From NCBI GenBank assembly GCA_903921135.1, contig CAIXOY010000036.1, forward strand, positions 1-27,569: a DNA stretch of 27,569 bases, read 5' to 3'. The position numbers and the translations under genes are program-made. This DNA comes from an uncultured Gammaproteobacteria bacterium (GTDB lineage Bacteria > Pseudomonadota > Gammaproteobacteria > Pseudomonadales > UBA5518). This document shows positions 7,447-14,662 of the stretch, one piece after another (position 1 is the first letter of the stretch; the number at the start of each line of letters is the position of its first letter). The notes below the pieces were generated by a model, which saw nothing but the letters and a program-made list of their open reading frames with translations, searched no databases and was not told the DNA's origin.

Positions 7447-8774
7447 CAGTTGTCTCCTTCATCGAGGGTTTCGAGGGTGTCGACGATGCCCCGGGTGAGT
7501 GCCGCCAGATCGTCGGGCTGCATGATAAACGGAGGCATGGTGTAGACCAGCCTGCCGAAGGGCCTGATCCACACGCCACGGTCGACCAGGCGCCGCTGTA
7601 TGCGGGTCATGTCGACAGGGCTGTGCATTTCCACGACGCCTATGCCGCCGAGCACCCGTACCTCCCGCACGCCGGGTAGGCGAGCTGCAGGGGCGAGGCC
7701 CTCGCGCAGACCGGATTCCATTGCTTTCACGCACCGCTGCCACGGCTGCGAAAGCAGCAGGCGGATGCTCGCCAGCGCGACGGAGCAGGCAAGCGGGTTG
7801 CCCATGAAGGTAGGACCATGCATCAGCACGCCGGCCTCGCCCTCGCAGATCCCGCGCGAGACGCGCTCGCTGGCGAGCGTCGCGGCGAGAGACATGTATC
7901 CACCCGTCAGCGCCTTGCCGATGCACAGGATGTCCGGTGCGATGCCAGCGTGCTCGCAGGCGAAGAGTCTGCCGGTACGACCGAAGCCGGTCGCGATCTC
8001 GTCGGCGATCAGCAGCACCTCGTGCGCATCGCAGAGCCTGCGCACGGCCGCCAGAAAAGCGGGCGAGTAGAAGTGCATCCCGCCGGCGCCCTGCACCACG
8101 GGTTCGAGGATCACCGCGGCGAGTTCGTATGCGTGCGCTTGGAGCGTTGCCTCGAAGCCGGCGATGTCCGCGGCGAGCGCGGCGTCGTCTGCTTCTGCGT
8201 CGAAGCCTGCCTCCGGCCGTGGTGCGAACACCTGTTCGGGAAACGCGCCGCTGAAGAGGTGGTGCATGCCCGTGACAGGGTCACACACCGACATCGCCAT
8301 GAAGGTGTCGCCGTGGTAGCCGCCACGCAGCGAGAGCAGCCGTTTGCGCGTGCTGCGGCCCTGCGAGAGGTGGAACTGCAGGGCCATCTTGATCCCCACT
8401 TCCACCGCGACGGAGCCTGAGTCGCTCAGGAACACGTGCGGCAGTTTCCCGGGGGCGATGCCGGCGAGCAGTTCGCACAGTTCCGCAGCCGCAGGGTGGG
8501 TGATGCCGCCGAACATCACGTGCGCCATCTTGTCGAGTTGCGCGCGCAGTGCCGCGTTCAAGACAGGGTGGTTGTAGCCGTGAATGGCCGCCCACCAGGA
8601 GGCCATGCCGTCGATCAGTTCCCGGCCATCTGCCAGTTGGAGCCTGACGCCCTGCGCCGCCACCACCGGGTATGCCGGTGGCGGAGACGTCATCGACGCG
8701 TAGGGGTGCCAGGCATGGGCCCTGTCGCGCGCAAGCAATTCGGCGGCTTCGGCGGGGCTCAGCGTTTGATCCAC
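7446..8774 (-). CDS. bioA: Adenosylmethionine-8-amino-7-oxononanoate aminotransferase
   Basis: A 442-residue class-III PLP aminotransferase that makes 7,8-diaminopelargonate in biotin synthesis, using S-adenosylmethionine as amino donor. BioA hallmarks are visible: HAWHPYASM near residue 21, GMASWWAAIHGYNHP at about 56-70, HVMFGGITHPAA, SDSGSVAVEVGIKMA, GGYHGDTFMAMSV, the IADEIATGFGRTG block with Asp258, and the PLP lysine in CIGKALTGGY (Lys287). A GTG at 8774 is preferred over the ATG at 8819, because GAGG lies just before the GTG (overlapping the tesA stop) and homology starts near there. It begins 7 bases after tesA and overlaps the SRPBCC gene by one base. The rest of the biotin pathway is not in the window. 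Confidence 0.95.
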   Translation of the reverse strand: MDQTLSPAEAAELLARDRAHAWHPYASMTSPPPAYPVVAAQGVRLQLADGRELIDGMASWWAAIHGYNHPVLNAALRAQLDKMAHVMFGGITHPAAAELCELLAGIAPGKLPHVFLSDSGSVAVEVGIKMALQFHLSQGRSTRKRLLSLRGGYHGDTFMAMSVCDPVTGMHHLFSGAFPEQVFAPRPEAGFDAEADDAALAADIAGFEATLQAHAYELAAVILEPVVQGAGGMHFYSPAFLAAVRRLCDAHEVLLIADEIATGFGRTGRLFACEHAGIAPDILCIGKALTGGYMSLAATLASERVSRGICEGEAGVLMHGPTFMGNPLACSVALASIRLLLSQPWQRCVKAMESGLREGLAPAARLPGVREVRVLGGIGVVEMHSPVDMTRIQRRLVDRGVWIRPFGRLVYTMPPFIMQPDDLAALTRGIVDTLETLDEGDN

Positions 8775-8781
8775 GGCATCC

Positions 8782-9408
8782 TCACGGGCGTAACAGCGGC
8801 CGTAGCGCAGGCAGAACACGCTCGACGATCGCAGGTTGCACCGCTGCCACGGGGTGGATGCCGTCGTCCTGCATATTGCCGGGTATGCCCGCGATGCCTT
8901 CGAGCAGGAAGGGCACCAGTGCCGTGCCGTGTGCGGTGCCGAGTTCCCCGTACAGTGCGTGGAAGCCCTCGGTGTAGCGAGGGCCGTAGTTGGGCGGAAT
9001 GCGCATGCCGAGGAGCAGCACCGAGGCGCCAGCGCTTTGCGCGTCCTTGATCATGCGTTCCAGATTGGCGCGCGTGACCGCGAGCGGGAAGCCGCGCAGT
9101 CCGTCGTTTCCGCCCAGTTCCAGCACGACCACGGACGGACTGTGCGAGGACAGCAGTGCAGGCAGGCGTGCCTTGCCTCCCTCGGTGGTCTCGCCGCTGA
9201 TGCTCGCGTTTACCACCGTGGTGGCCTCGGCGTGCAAAGCCTTGGCGAGCAGGGCCACCCAGCCTGACCCTGCAGGTACGCCGTAGCCCGCGCTGATGCT
9301 GTCACCCAGCACGAGAACGGTGCCGGCGATGGCGCGGGCGGGTGCAGTCGAGAATAATGCCGCGGCAGCGAAGGCCACGAGCGAACGAACAAGGAATCTG
9401 CGAAGCAT
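8782..9408 (-). CDS. tesA: SGNH acyl-CoA thioesterase / lysophospholipase (TesA)
   Basis: A 208-residue SGNH/GDSL hydrolase. Homologues hydrolyse acyl-CoA, acyl-ACP and lysophospholipids in the periplasm. Block I is VLGDSISAGYG (nucleophile Ser37), the block III residues are GGND (Asn101), and the catalytic pair lies in DDGIHP (Asp182, His185). The N-terminus has an arginine-rich start, a hydrophobic core at about 8-20 and an Ala-x-Ala-type cleavage region near APARA, so it should be exported. The longer upstream frame was rejected because the ATG at 9408 gives this signal peptide. This ATG overlaps the divergent ybbA ATG inside a single CATG. No clear Shine-Dalgarno is seen. It is the first gene of the minus-strand run. 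Confidence 0.93.
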   Translation of the reverse strand: MLRRFLVRSLVAFAAAALFSTAPARAIAGTVLVLGDSISAGYGVPAGSGWVALLAKALHAEATTVVNASISGETTEGGKARLPALLSSHSPSVVVLELGGNDGLRGFPLAVTRANLERMIKDAQSAGASVLLLGMRIPPNYGPRYTEGFHALYGELGTAHGTALVPFLLEGIAGIPGNMQDDGIHPVAAVQPAIVERVLPALRPLLRP

Positions 9409-10090
9409 GGGTGCGTCGATCAGGGCCGCGGAAGTGGGAAAAGACATCGCGACCGCTGCGGGCGCGCTCCGCATCTTGGAAGGGATCAGTTTCGAAATCA
9501 ATCCGGGTGAGGCCGTCGCCATCGTTGGCGCATCGGGCTCCGGAAAGTCGACGCTGCTCGGCTTGCTCGCGGGGCTCGATCTGCCGAGTACGGGTGCCAT
9601 CCTGATCGATGGAGACGACATCACCCGTCTCGATGAGGACGCCCGCGCGCGTTTGCGCGGGCGCAGCGTCGGTTTCGTGTTCCAGTCCTTCCAGTTGCTG
9701 CCCGGGCTGTCTGCGCTGGAGAACGTCATGCTCCCGCTGGAAATCCGCGGTGATCGGGACGCGGCAGTACGCGCGCGGGATTTCCTCGCCCGCGTCGGGC
9801 TGGAGGCGCGCCTCTCGCATTACCCGCGACAGCTCTCGGGCGGCGAGCAACAGCGGGTAGCGATTGCGCGGGCTTTTGCCACGCAGCCGCGTCTGCTGTT
9901 CGCCGACGAACCCACCGGAAACCTCGATTCAGCCTCAAGCCTTCGCGTGATGGACTTGTTGTTCGGCCTGCGTGAGGAGCAGGGCGCGACCCTCGTGCTG
10001 GTCACCCACGACGAGCGGCTGGCGTCACGCTGCGATCGCCGGCTCGTACTCGAAGCGGGATGTCTGGTCGTGCCGGGCGTCGGAGCATGA
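9407..10090 (+). CDS. ybbA: ABC transporter ATP-binding protein (YbbA, LolD/MacB-type)
   Basis: A 227-residue ATPase of the LolD/MacB/FtsE-like group, pairing with the permease encoded by the next gene. It has Walker A GASGSGKS (41-48), Q-loop Gln93 in FVFQSFQLLPG, signature LSGGEQQR (143-150), Walker B RLLFADEPTGNLD (162-174), and switch His201 in LVTHDE. The ATG at 9407 is chosen because translation from it matches YbbA length; AAGGAA lies about ten bases upstream inside antisense tesA. Gene order tesA-ybbA-ybbP is conserved in Enterobacteria, supporting the naming. It overlaps ybbP by 4 bases (ATGA). The YbbA/YbbP pair is thought to move or extract lipid-like substrates from the inner membrane; the substrate here is unproven. 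Confidence 0.93.
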   Translation: MGASIRAAEVGKDIATAAGALRILEGISFEINPGEAVAIVGASGSGKSTLLGLLAGLDLPSTGAILIDGDDITRLDEDARARLRGRSVGFVFQSFQLLPGLSALENVMLPLEIRGDRDAAVRARDFLARVGLEARLSHYPRQLSGGEQQRVAIARAFATQPRLLFADEPTGNLDSASSLRVMDLLFGLREEQGATLVLVTHDERLASRCDRRLVLEAGCLVVPGVGA

Positions 10091-12549
10091 GTCTCGCACT
10101 GCGTCTGTTGTGGCGTGATTGGAGGGGCGGCGAACTGGGCATGCTGCTCGCGGCGCTCGCGCTTGCCGTGGGCATCGTGACGACGCTCGGGATGTTCGTC
10201 GATCGGCTGCAATCCGCCGTCGAGCGACGCGGGTCGGCGTTCCTTGCGGGGGATCTGGTGCTGCGCTCGCGCGAGGCCGTACCGCAGGAATGGCTTCTGG
10301 AGGCGCGCAAGGCCGGCCTGCGTGACGCGAGCGTGCTGGATTTCGCCACCATGGCCATCGCGGGGGACGCGATGCAGCTCGCCTCGGTCAAGGCGGTCAG
10401 TGCGGCCTACCCGCTGCTGGGGAAGCTGGGCATCTCGGAGAGGCCGGGCGATGCCGCGCTCATTCGCTCACAGGGGCCCCCGCGCGGCGAGGTGTGGGCA
10501 GATACGCGCTTGCTGCAATCCCTCGGTATCCGTGTGGGTGACCTCGCGGAGATCGGACTCGCGAGCCTGCGCGTCTCGGCAGTGCTGGTGAGCGAACCCG
10601 ATGCCGGCGCCAGTTTCGTCGCCTTCGGGCCGCGTCTGATGATGAATCTCGAGGACATCCCGGCCACCGGGGTGATACAGCCCGGCAGCAGGGTGCAGTA
10701 CTCCTACCTTTTTGCGGGCGAGAAAGCGGCCGTCGCACGGTGGCGCGCCTCGGTTGAGCCTCGCCTCTTGCCCAGTCAGCGTCTTCTGACCATGGCGGAT
10801 GGGCAGCCGCGCGTGGCGCGGTCGCTGGCCCGGGCCGAATCCTTCCTGCTCCTGGCGGGCTCCCTCGGTGTTGTCATGGCAGGCGTTGCGCTCGCCATGG
10901 CCGCGCGGCGATACACGCGCCGGCACACGGGATATGTGGCCATCCTCAAGACGCTTGGCCTGGGTGCCGGCGATATACGAAGGCTCTATTTCGTGAACCT
11001 GTTGTTGCTTGCAGCGGCGGGTACCGTGCTCGGTTGGGCCATGGGCTGGCTTCTGCAGGAGGCGGTGTTCGCGGTGATCGCATCGATGCTGGATATGGAG
11101 GTTCCGGCACCCGGATGGCGGCCGCTGCTGCTCGGGGCGGGCACCGGGCTGGTTTGCCTGGCAGGCCTTGCAGCGCCGCCGGTCGTGGCGATGTCCGCTG
11201 CCTCGCCGCTGCGCGTATTGCGCGAGGATGTTCAGGAGGGCGTTGCGGGCCGGAGCATCTACGCAGCAGGCTTCGCATCGCTCGGTGTGCTTCTCTGGTG
11301 GTATAGCGGAGATCCCGGTATCGGTTTGATTGTGTTGTGCTGCCTGCTGGGAGCGGCGGCGGTGGTGTGGGCGTGCACGCATGCCATTTTGCGTCGCGCC
11401 CGGGTGCCCGGAGCGCGGGCGAACAGTGCGCTTCGGCTCGCCTTCGGTGCCTTGCAGCGCCATGCCGCCCTCAATGCCTTGCAAGTACTGGTGTTCGGCT
11501 TGTGCATCATGCTCGGCCTGCTCATGGTCCTGCTGCGTGGTGCCTTGATGGACGATTGGCAGCGACAGTTGCCGCCGCGCACGCCGAATCACTTCCTGCT
11601 GAACATCGCGCCGTATCAGGTACAACCCCTCGAGCGGTTCCTGGGTGAGCGCAAGCTCGAGGCAGCCGGCCTGTTTCCCATGGTTCCCGGGAGGGTTCTG
11701 GAGGTGAACGGATCGCCGGCGCGGGTGCAGCCCGGCCACGAACTGAACCTTGACCGGGATTGGAACCTGGCGTGGTCCGACACCCTTCCCGAGGGCAACA
11801 CCCTGCTCGAGGGTCAGTGGTGGCCTGCGGACGCTGCAGGCGAGGTATCTGCCGAGGCGGGTGTGGCCCGGGCGCTGGGACTCAAGCTCGGCGACCGCCT
11901 CGCTCTCCAGATCGGCGCAGACCGCATCGAGGCGCGCCTGACCAGCATCCGCGATCTCGACTGGGACAGCATGCGTCCCAACTTCTTCCTTCTCTTCCCT
12001 CGACGCAGCCTCGAGGCGCAGGCCGCGATGTGGCTCACCAGTTTTTATCTGCCACCCGGGTCGGGGCCGGTGGTGAACGAACTGCTGCGCGAGTTCCCCA
12101 CCGTCAGCGTGATCGAGATGGACGCCATCCTCGCGCAGGTGCGTGGCGTCACCCGGCAGTTGGCGTTGGCCGTGGAACTGGTGTTGGGGCTGTTGCTGGC
12201 GGCGGGTGCTCTGGTCATGGTCGCCAGCGTGCAGGCGGGGCTGGAACTGCGCTTCCGGGAGAGCGCGATCCTCCGTACGCTCGGGGCGGGTAGAGGCCTG
12301 GTCCTGGGGAGTCTGGTGATGGAGTTCGCGTTGCTGGGCGGCTTCGCTGGTGTCCTGGCCACGGCCGGTGCGGAGTCTGCAGCGTGGCTGGTGCAGGTAC
12401 GTCTCATGGATCTGCAGCCGAGCTTCCACCCCGTGGTCTGGGTGGCGGGGCCGCTTCTCGGGGCGGTGGTCTGCGCGCTCCTTGGCATGATCACGTGCCG
12501 TCGCGTCGTCGACACGCCGCCCGCTGTGGTCTTGCGCAACGGGGGCTGA
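10087..12549 (+). CDS. ybbP: FtsX-like ABC permease (YbbP)
   Basis: An 820-residue inner-membrane permease with the layout of YbbP: a first membrane helix at about 18-38, a periplasmic domain to about 245, a cluster of helices at about 250-270, 298-322 and 345-365, further helices at about 395-440 and 462-487, a second periplasmic domain, then three C-terminal helices at about 695-720, 740-765 and 785-805. This is the duplicated FtsX-domain, ten-helix form. SPLRVLRED and the final TPPAVVLRNGG are typical ends of FtsX/MacB-type domains. The start ATG overlaps the ybbA stop as ATGA; an ATG 27 bases upstream was rejected. It forms an ABC transporter with YbbA, probably acting with TesA on membrane lipids. 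The gene ends one base from the convergent ycgR-like gene. Confidence 0.92.
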   Translation: MSLALRLLWRDWRGGELGMLLAALALAVGIVTTLGMFVDRLQSAVERRGSAFLAGDLVLRSREAVPQEWLLEARKAGLRDASVLDFATMAIAGDAMQLASVKAVSAAYPLLGKLGISERPGDAALIRSQGPPRGEVWADTRLLQSLGIRVGDLAEIGLASLRVSAVLVSEPDAGASFVAFGPRLMMNLEDIPATGVIQPGSRVQYSYLFAGEKAAVARWRASVEPRLLPSQRLLTMADGQPRVARSLARAESFLLLAGSLGVVMAGVALAMAARRYTRRHTGYVAILKTLGLGAGDIRRLYFVNLLLLAAAGTVLGWAMGWLLQEAVFAVIASMLDMEVPAPGWRPLLLGAGTGLVCLAGLAAPPVVAMSAASPLRVLREDVQEGVAGRSIYAAGFASLGVLLWWYSGDPGIGLIVLCCLLGAAAVVWACTHAILRRARVPGARANSALRLAFGALQRHAALNALQVLVFGLCIMLGLLMVLLRGALMDDWQRQLPPRTPNHFLLNIAPYQVQPLERFLGERKLEAAGLFPMVPGRVLEVNGSPARVQPGHELNLDRDWNLAWSDTLPEGNTLLEGQWWPADAAGEVSAEAGVARALGLKLGDRLALQIGADRIEARLTSIRDLDWDSMRPNFFLLFPRRSLEAQAAMWLTSFYLPPGSGPVVNELLREFPTVSVIEMDAILAQVRGVTRQLALAVELVLGLLLAAGALVMVASVQAGLELRFRESAILRTLGAGRGLVLGSLVMEFALLGGFAGVLATAGAESAAWLVQVRLMDLQPSFHPVVWVAGPLLGAVVCALLGMITCRRVVDTPPAVVLRNGG

Positions 12550-12550
12550 G

Positions 12551-13348
12551 TCAGTGTTCGCGGTTGCCGCGTTTTGCCTGACGCTGGAGCGTGGAAATGC
12601 AGTTCTCCACCTGCCTTTGACCCGGTCCGCTCAGGCCTTCAAAGCGGGCCCCGACCATGGTGTGCCGGTACGGCGCCTTGCGGAACTCGAACTTCCGGGC
12701 CTCGAGATCGCAGTTGATCTCGGGCGAGCCAGGCAGTGACAGCAGGCATGCCTTCAACTGGTTGTTCGCGCGCAACATGTCGCCGAGGTTGCCCTGACAC
12801 GTGAAGCCCAGGCCTCCCATCGAGAGATCCTGCACCGTGCAGAGCAGGCGGCCGCCATCAGGGCCCCGTATCCTGAGTTTCAGCCCGGCTTCAGCGTCCA
12901 CCGAGATCCGGAAAGACATCCGGCGCTGCTTGGCTTCAACCGAGTCGGGCAGCGCAAGCCGGTAGGCCGGGTAGCCATCGGCCTCGTCGAGGCTGATTGC
13001 CTTGATCCACGAACTGAAGCGGACCGGGATGCCGCGCCGGATGCTCGTGATCTCGACTTCTTCCCCGGGCGTGACAAAAAAGGCGCCGTGGGCAGGGAAC
13101 AATTCATCGATCAGGAGGAAGCGTTCGAGCGGGTCGATCTTGAGGATCAGGCTTTGATAGGTGGTGTCGGAGCGACCCGGAAACCGGACATCCACAAAAC
13201 TGCGCTCTTCGACCAGTTGCTGCAGGCGTATGACCACCTGCTCGAAACTCGCTTGTGCCGGCTCACGGTCGGATGTCGAGGCAGCGTCTTGCTCGTCCGG
13301 CCGCTTGCGCAGCCCGGATAGCAGTCGCCTGATCGCTCCTTCCGCCAT
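12551..13348 (-). CDS. ycgR: YcgR-type PilZ-domain flagellar brake protein
   Basis: A 265-residue protein with an N-terminal YcgR (PilZN) domain at about 35-135 and a C-terminal PilZ domain at about 140-255. The c-di-GMP-binding signature is present: RRMSFR (142-147, the RxxxR motif) and DLSMGG (174-179, the D/NxSxxG motif). In Enterobacteria, YcgR binds c-di-GMP and slows the flagellar motor through FliG/MotA. The gene is preceded on its strand by a FliA-type promoter, the same regulation known for E. coli ycgR, which strengthens the assignment. GGGAAGA lies about nine bases before the ATG. It converges on ybbP with one base between stop codons. It is about 2.2 kb from the fliEFGHIJ cluster, whose FliG is the expected target. 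Confidence 0.88.
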   Translation of the reverse strand: MAEGAIRRLLSGLRKRPDEQDAASTSDREPAQASFEQVVIRLQQLVEERSFVDVRFPGRSDTTYQSLILKIDPLERFLLIDELFPAHGAFFVTPGEEVEITSIRRGIPVRFSSWIKAISLDEADGYPAYRLALPDSVEAKQRRMSFRISVDAEAGLKLRIRGPDGGRLLCTVQDLSMGGLGFTCQGNLGDMLRANNQLKACLLSLPGSPEINCDLEARKFEFRKAPYRHTMVGARFEGLSGPGQRQVENCISTLQRQAKRGNREH

Positions 13349-13408
13349 GAATCTGGTCTTCCCGTGATGTCCGGACAGCCGGAGCAGTATAGACGAGCCC
13401 TGTCGGGG

Positions 13409-13435
13409 TTATCGGCGGGTGCGGCCGGGTCTTGA
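13409..13435 (-). promoter_or_regulatory. Sigma-28 (FliA) promoter upstream of ycgR
   Basis: On the minus strand, TCAA (complement of 13432-13435) is followed by exactly 15 bases and then GCCGATAA (complement of 13409-13416). The established FliA consensus is TAAA-N15-GCCGATAA, and Pseudomonas-type sites often begin TCAAG, as this one does. The -10 octamer is a perfect match. The predicted start is near 13400, leaving a leader of about 50 bases before the ycgR ATG. A separate TATACT (complement of 13386-13391) is also present but has no good -35. Confidence 0.85.
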
Positions 13436-13448
13436 AGGGCGGGGAACT

Positions 13449-13480
13449 GCCGGCACGACACGCTGATGTGTCGTGCCGGC
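13449..13480 (-). terminator. Hairpin after mdh
   Basis: GCCGGCACGACAC (13449-13461) and GTGTCGTGCCGGC (13468-13480) form a perfect 13-bp stem with a 6-base GCTGAT loop. It begins about seven bases after the mdh stop on the minus strand. It lies between mdh and the FliA promoter of ycgR. There is no U tract after it, so it may act as an mRNA 3'-end stabiliser or a weak terminator rather than a classic intrinsic terminator. Confidence 0.6.
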
Positions 13481-13486
13481 GCGTGC

Positions 13487-14467
13487 TCAGGGCAGCAGGT
13501 GGGAGACGGCGTCGCGCTCTTCCTGAAGTTCCTTCTCGGTGGCTTGCATCCGTGCGCGGGAGAAATCGTTGATGGACGCATCCTGCACGATCCGCCACTC
13601 ACCGTTGCGGCAAATGCAGGGGAAGGAATAGATCAGACCCTGCTGTATGCCATAGCTGCCATCGCTGTACACGCCCATGCTGACCCAGTCGTCTTCGGCG
13701 GTTCCCAGAGCCCAGCTGCGCATGTGGTCGACAGCCGCGTTGGCTGCGGAGGCGGCGCTGGAGGCCCCTCTCGATTTGATCACCGCGGCGCCACGTTGCT
13801 GCACTGTGGGGATGAAGTCCTGTTCGTACCAGCTGCGATCGACCATGTCGATGGCAGATTTGCCGCCGACCAGGGCGTTGAAGAGGTCAGGGTACTGCGT
13901 CGAGGAGTGGTTGCCCCAGATCGTCATATGACGGATCGCGTTCACATCCGTCCCGGTCTTGTTCGCGAGTTGGCTCATCGCGCGGTTGTGGTCGAGCCGG
14001 GTCATGGCGGTGAACTGGCGAGGATCGATATCGGGCGCGTTGCGCTGCGCGATCAGGGCGTTGGTGTTGGCGGGGTTGCCGACGATCAGAACCTTGATGC
14101 CGCGTGATGCTGCCGCGTTGATGGCCTTGCCCTGAACCGAGAATATCGCTGCGTTCGCCTCGAGCAGGTCCTTTCTCTCCATGCCTGGGCCGCGGGGACG
14201 GGCGCCTACCAGCAGCGCATAGTCCGCGTCACGGAAGGCCGTTTGCGGGTCGTCGGTGCAGACCATGCCCGCGAGCAGGGGGAAGGCACAGTCTTCGAGT
14301 TCCATGGCCACGCCGCGCAGGGCTTCGAGTGCCGGCGTGATCTCGAGCATATGGAGGATCACTGGCTGATCCGGCCCGAGCATACTGCCGGAGGCGATCC
14401 TGAACAGCAGGCTGTAGCTGATCTGGCCGGCGGCGCCGGTGACGGTGACTCGGACGGGCTTCTTCAT
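13487..14467 (-). CDS. mdh: Malate dehydrogenase (NAD)
   Basis: A 326-residue malate dehydrogenase of the form found in many Proteobacteria with roughly 328-residue enzymes. It interconverts malate and oxaloacetate with NAD(H) in the TCA cycle. The nucleotide-binding loop is TVTGAAGQISYSLL at about 8-21. Substrate-binding arginines lie in the ARPRGPGMERKD mobile loop (Arg92, Arg98). NPANTNALIA, TRLDHNRA (Asp159, Arg162) and the catalytic His187 in WGNHSSTQYPD are all in place. The ATG at 14467 has CAGGAA about eight bases upstream; the long N-terminal extension of the open frame is antisense to ttcA and was rejected. It is divergent from ttcA and followed by a 13-bp hairpin. Confidence 0.97.
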   Translation of the reverse strand: MKKPVRVTVTGAAGQISYSLLFRIASGSMLGPDQPVILHMLEITPALEALRGVAMELEDCAFPLLAGMVCTDDPQTAFRDADYALLVGARPRGPGMERKDLLEANAAIFSVQGKAINAAASRGIKVLIVGNPANTNALIAQRNAPDIDPRQFTAMTRLDHNRAMSQLANKTGTDVNAIRHMTIWGNHSSTQYPDLFNALVGGKSAIDMVDRSWYEQDFIPTVQQRGAAVIKSRGASSAASAANAAVDHMRSWALGTAEDDWVSMGVYSDGSYGIQQGLIYSFPCICRNGEWRIVQDASINDFSRARMQATEKELQEERDAVSHLLP

Positions 14468-14536
14468 CGCGTGATTCCTGTCGCGGGGTGTTGCTGGGAT
14501 GTGCGGGCCTGGTGCGAGGCAGCCGGACCGCGCGCG

Positions 14537-14542
14537 ATTGTA
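14537..14542 (-). promoter_or_regulatory. Candidate -10 element for mdh
   Basis: TACAAT on the minus strand (complement of 14537-14542) lies about 70 bases before the mdh start and differs from TATAAT by one base. No good -35 hexamer is found at 16-18 bases upstream (TAGCGG at 17). It is reported only as a possible housekeeping promoter because a central TCA-cycle gene needs one in this spacer. Confidence 0.35.
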
Positions 14543-14600
14543 AGCCCTGACCTGCGGCGCCGCTACCGCGCATCGCGCCGGGCGAGCCGCATCCCGCCGG

Positions 14601-14628
14601 GACAGATTGCCGGCACCGCGCGTAGAAT
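14601..14628 (+). promoter_or_regulatory. Candidate sigma-70 promoter of ttcA
   Basis: TAGAAT at 14623-14628, in the context CGTAGAATC, resembles a -10 hexamer, and a weak -35 (GACAGA, 14601-14606) lies 16 bases upstream. Transcription would start near 14635, leaving a leader of about 28 bases. The -35 is poor, so confidence is low. Confidence 0.35.
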
Positions 14629-14629
14629 C

Positions 14630-14659
14630 CGCGCCCTCATCCACCGCGCGGAGGGCGCG
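14630..14659 (+). promoter_or_regulatory. Hairpin that can pair the ttcA ribosome binding site
   Basis: CGCGCCCTC (14630-14638) is perfectly complementary to GAGGGCGCG (14651-14659), with a 12-base loop between. The right arm contains most of the GGAGGG Shine-Dalgarno (14650-14655) that lies seven bases before the TTG start at 14663. Folding would hide the ribosome binding site. If transcription starts at about 14635, as the -10-like element suggests, part of the left arm would be missing and the hairpin weaker. Confidence 0.45.
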
Positions 14660-14662
14660 ATC

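Noticed and set aside
5005..7545. Very long plus-strand open frame (846 codons)
   Set aside because: It is antisense to WS/DGAT, maiA and the SRPBCC gene, all with clear family motifs. Its translation is His/Arg/Ala-rich with no domain, as expected for a GC-rich shadow frame.
8782..9729. Extended N-terminus for tesA in the full open frame
   Set aside because: The extra residues run antisense to ybbA, and the internal ATG at 9408 yields a proper signal peptide and normal TesA length.
10468..12429. Minus-strand open frame of 653 codons opposite ybbP
   Set aside because: The Gln/Arg/His-rich translation lacks any recognisable domain or ribosome binding site and mirrors ybbP codon structure.
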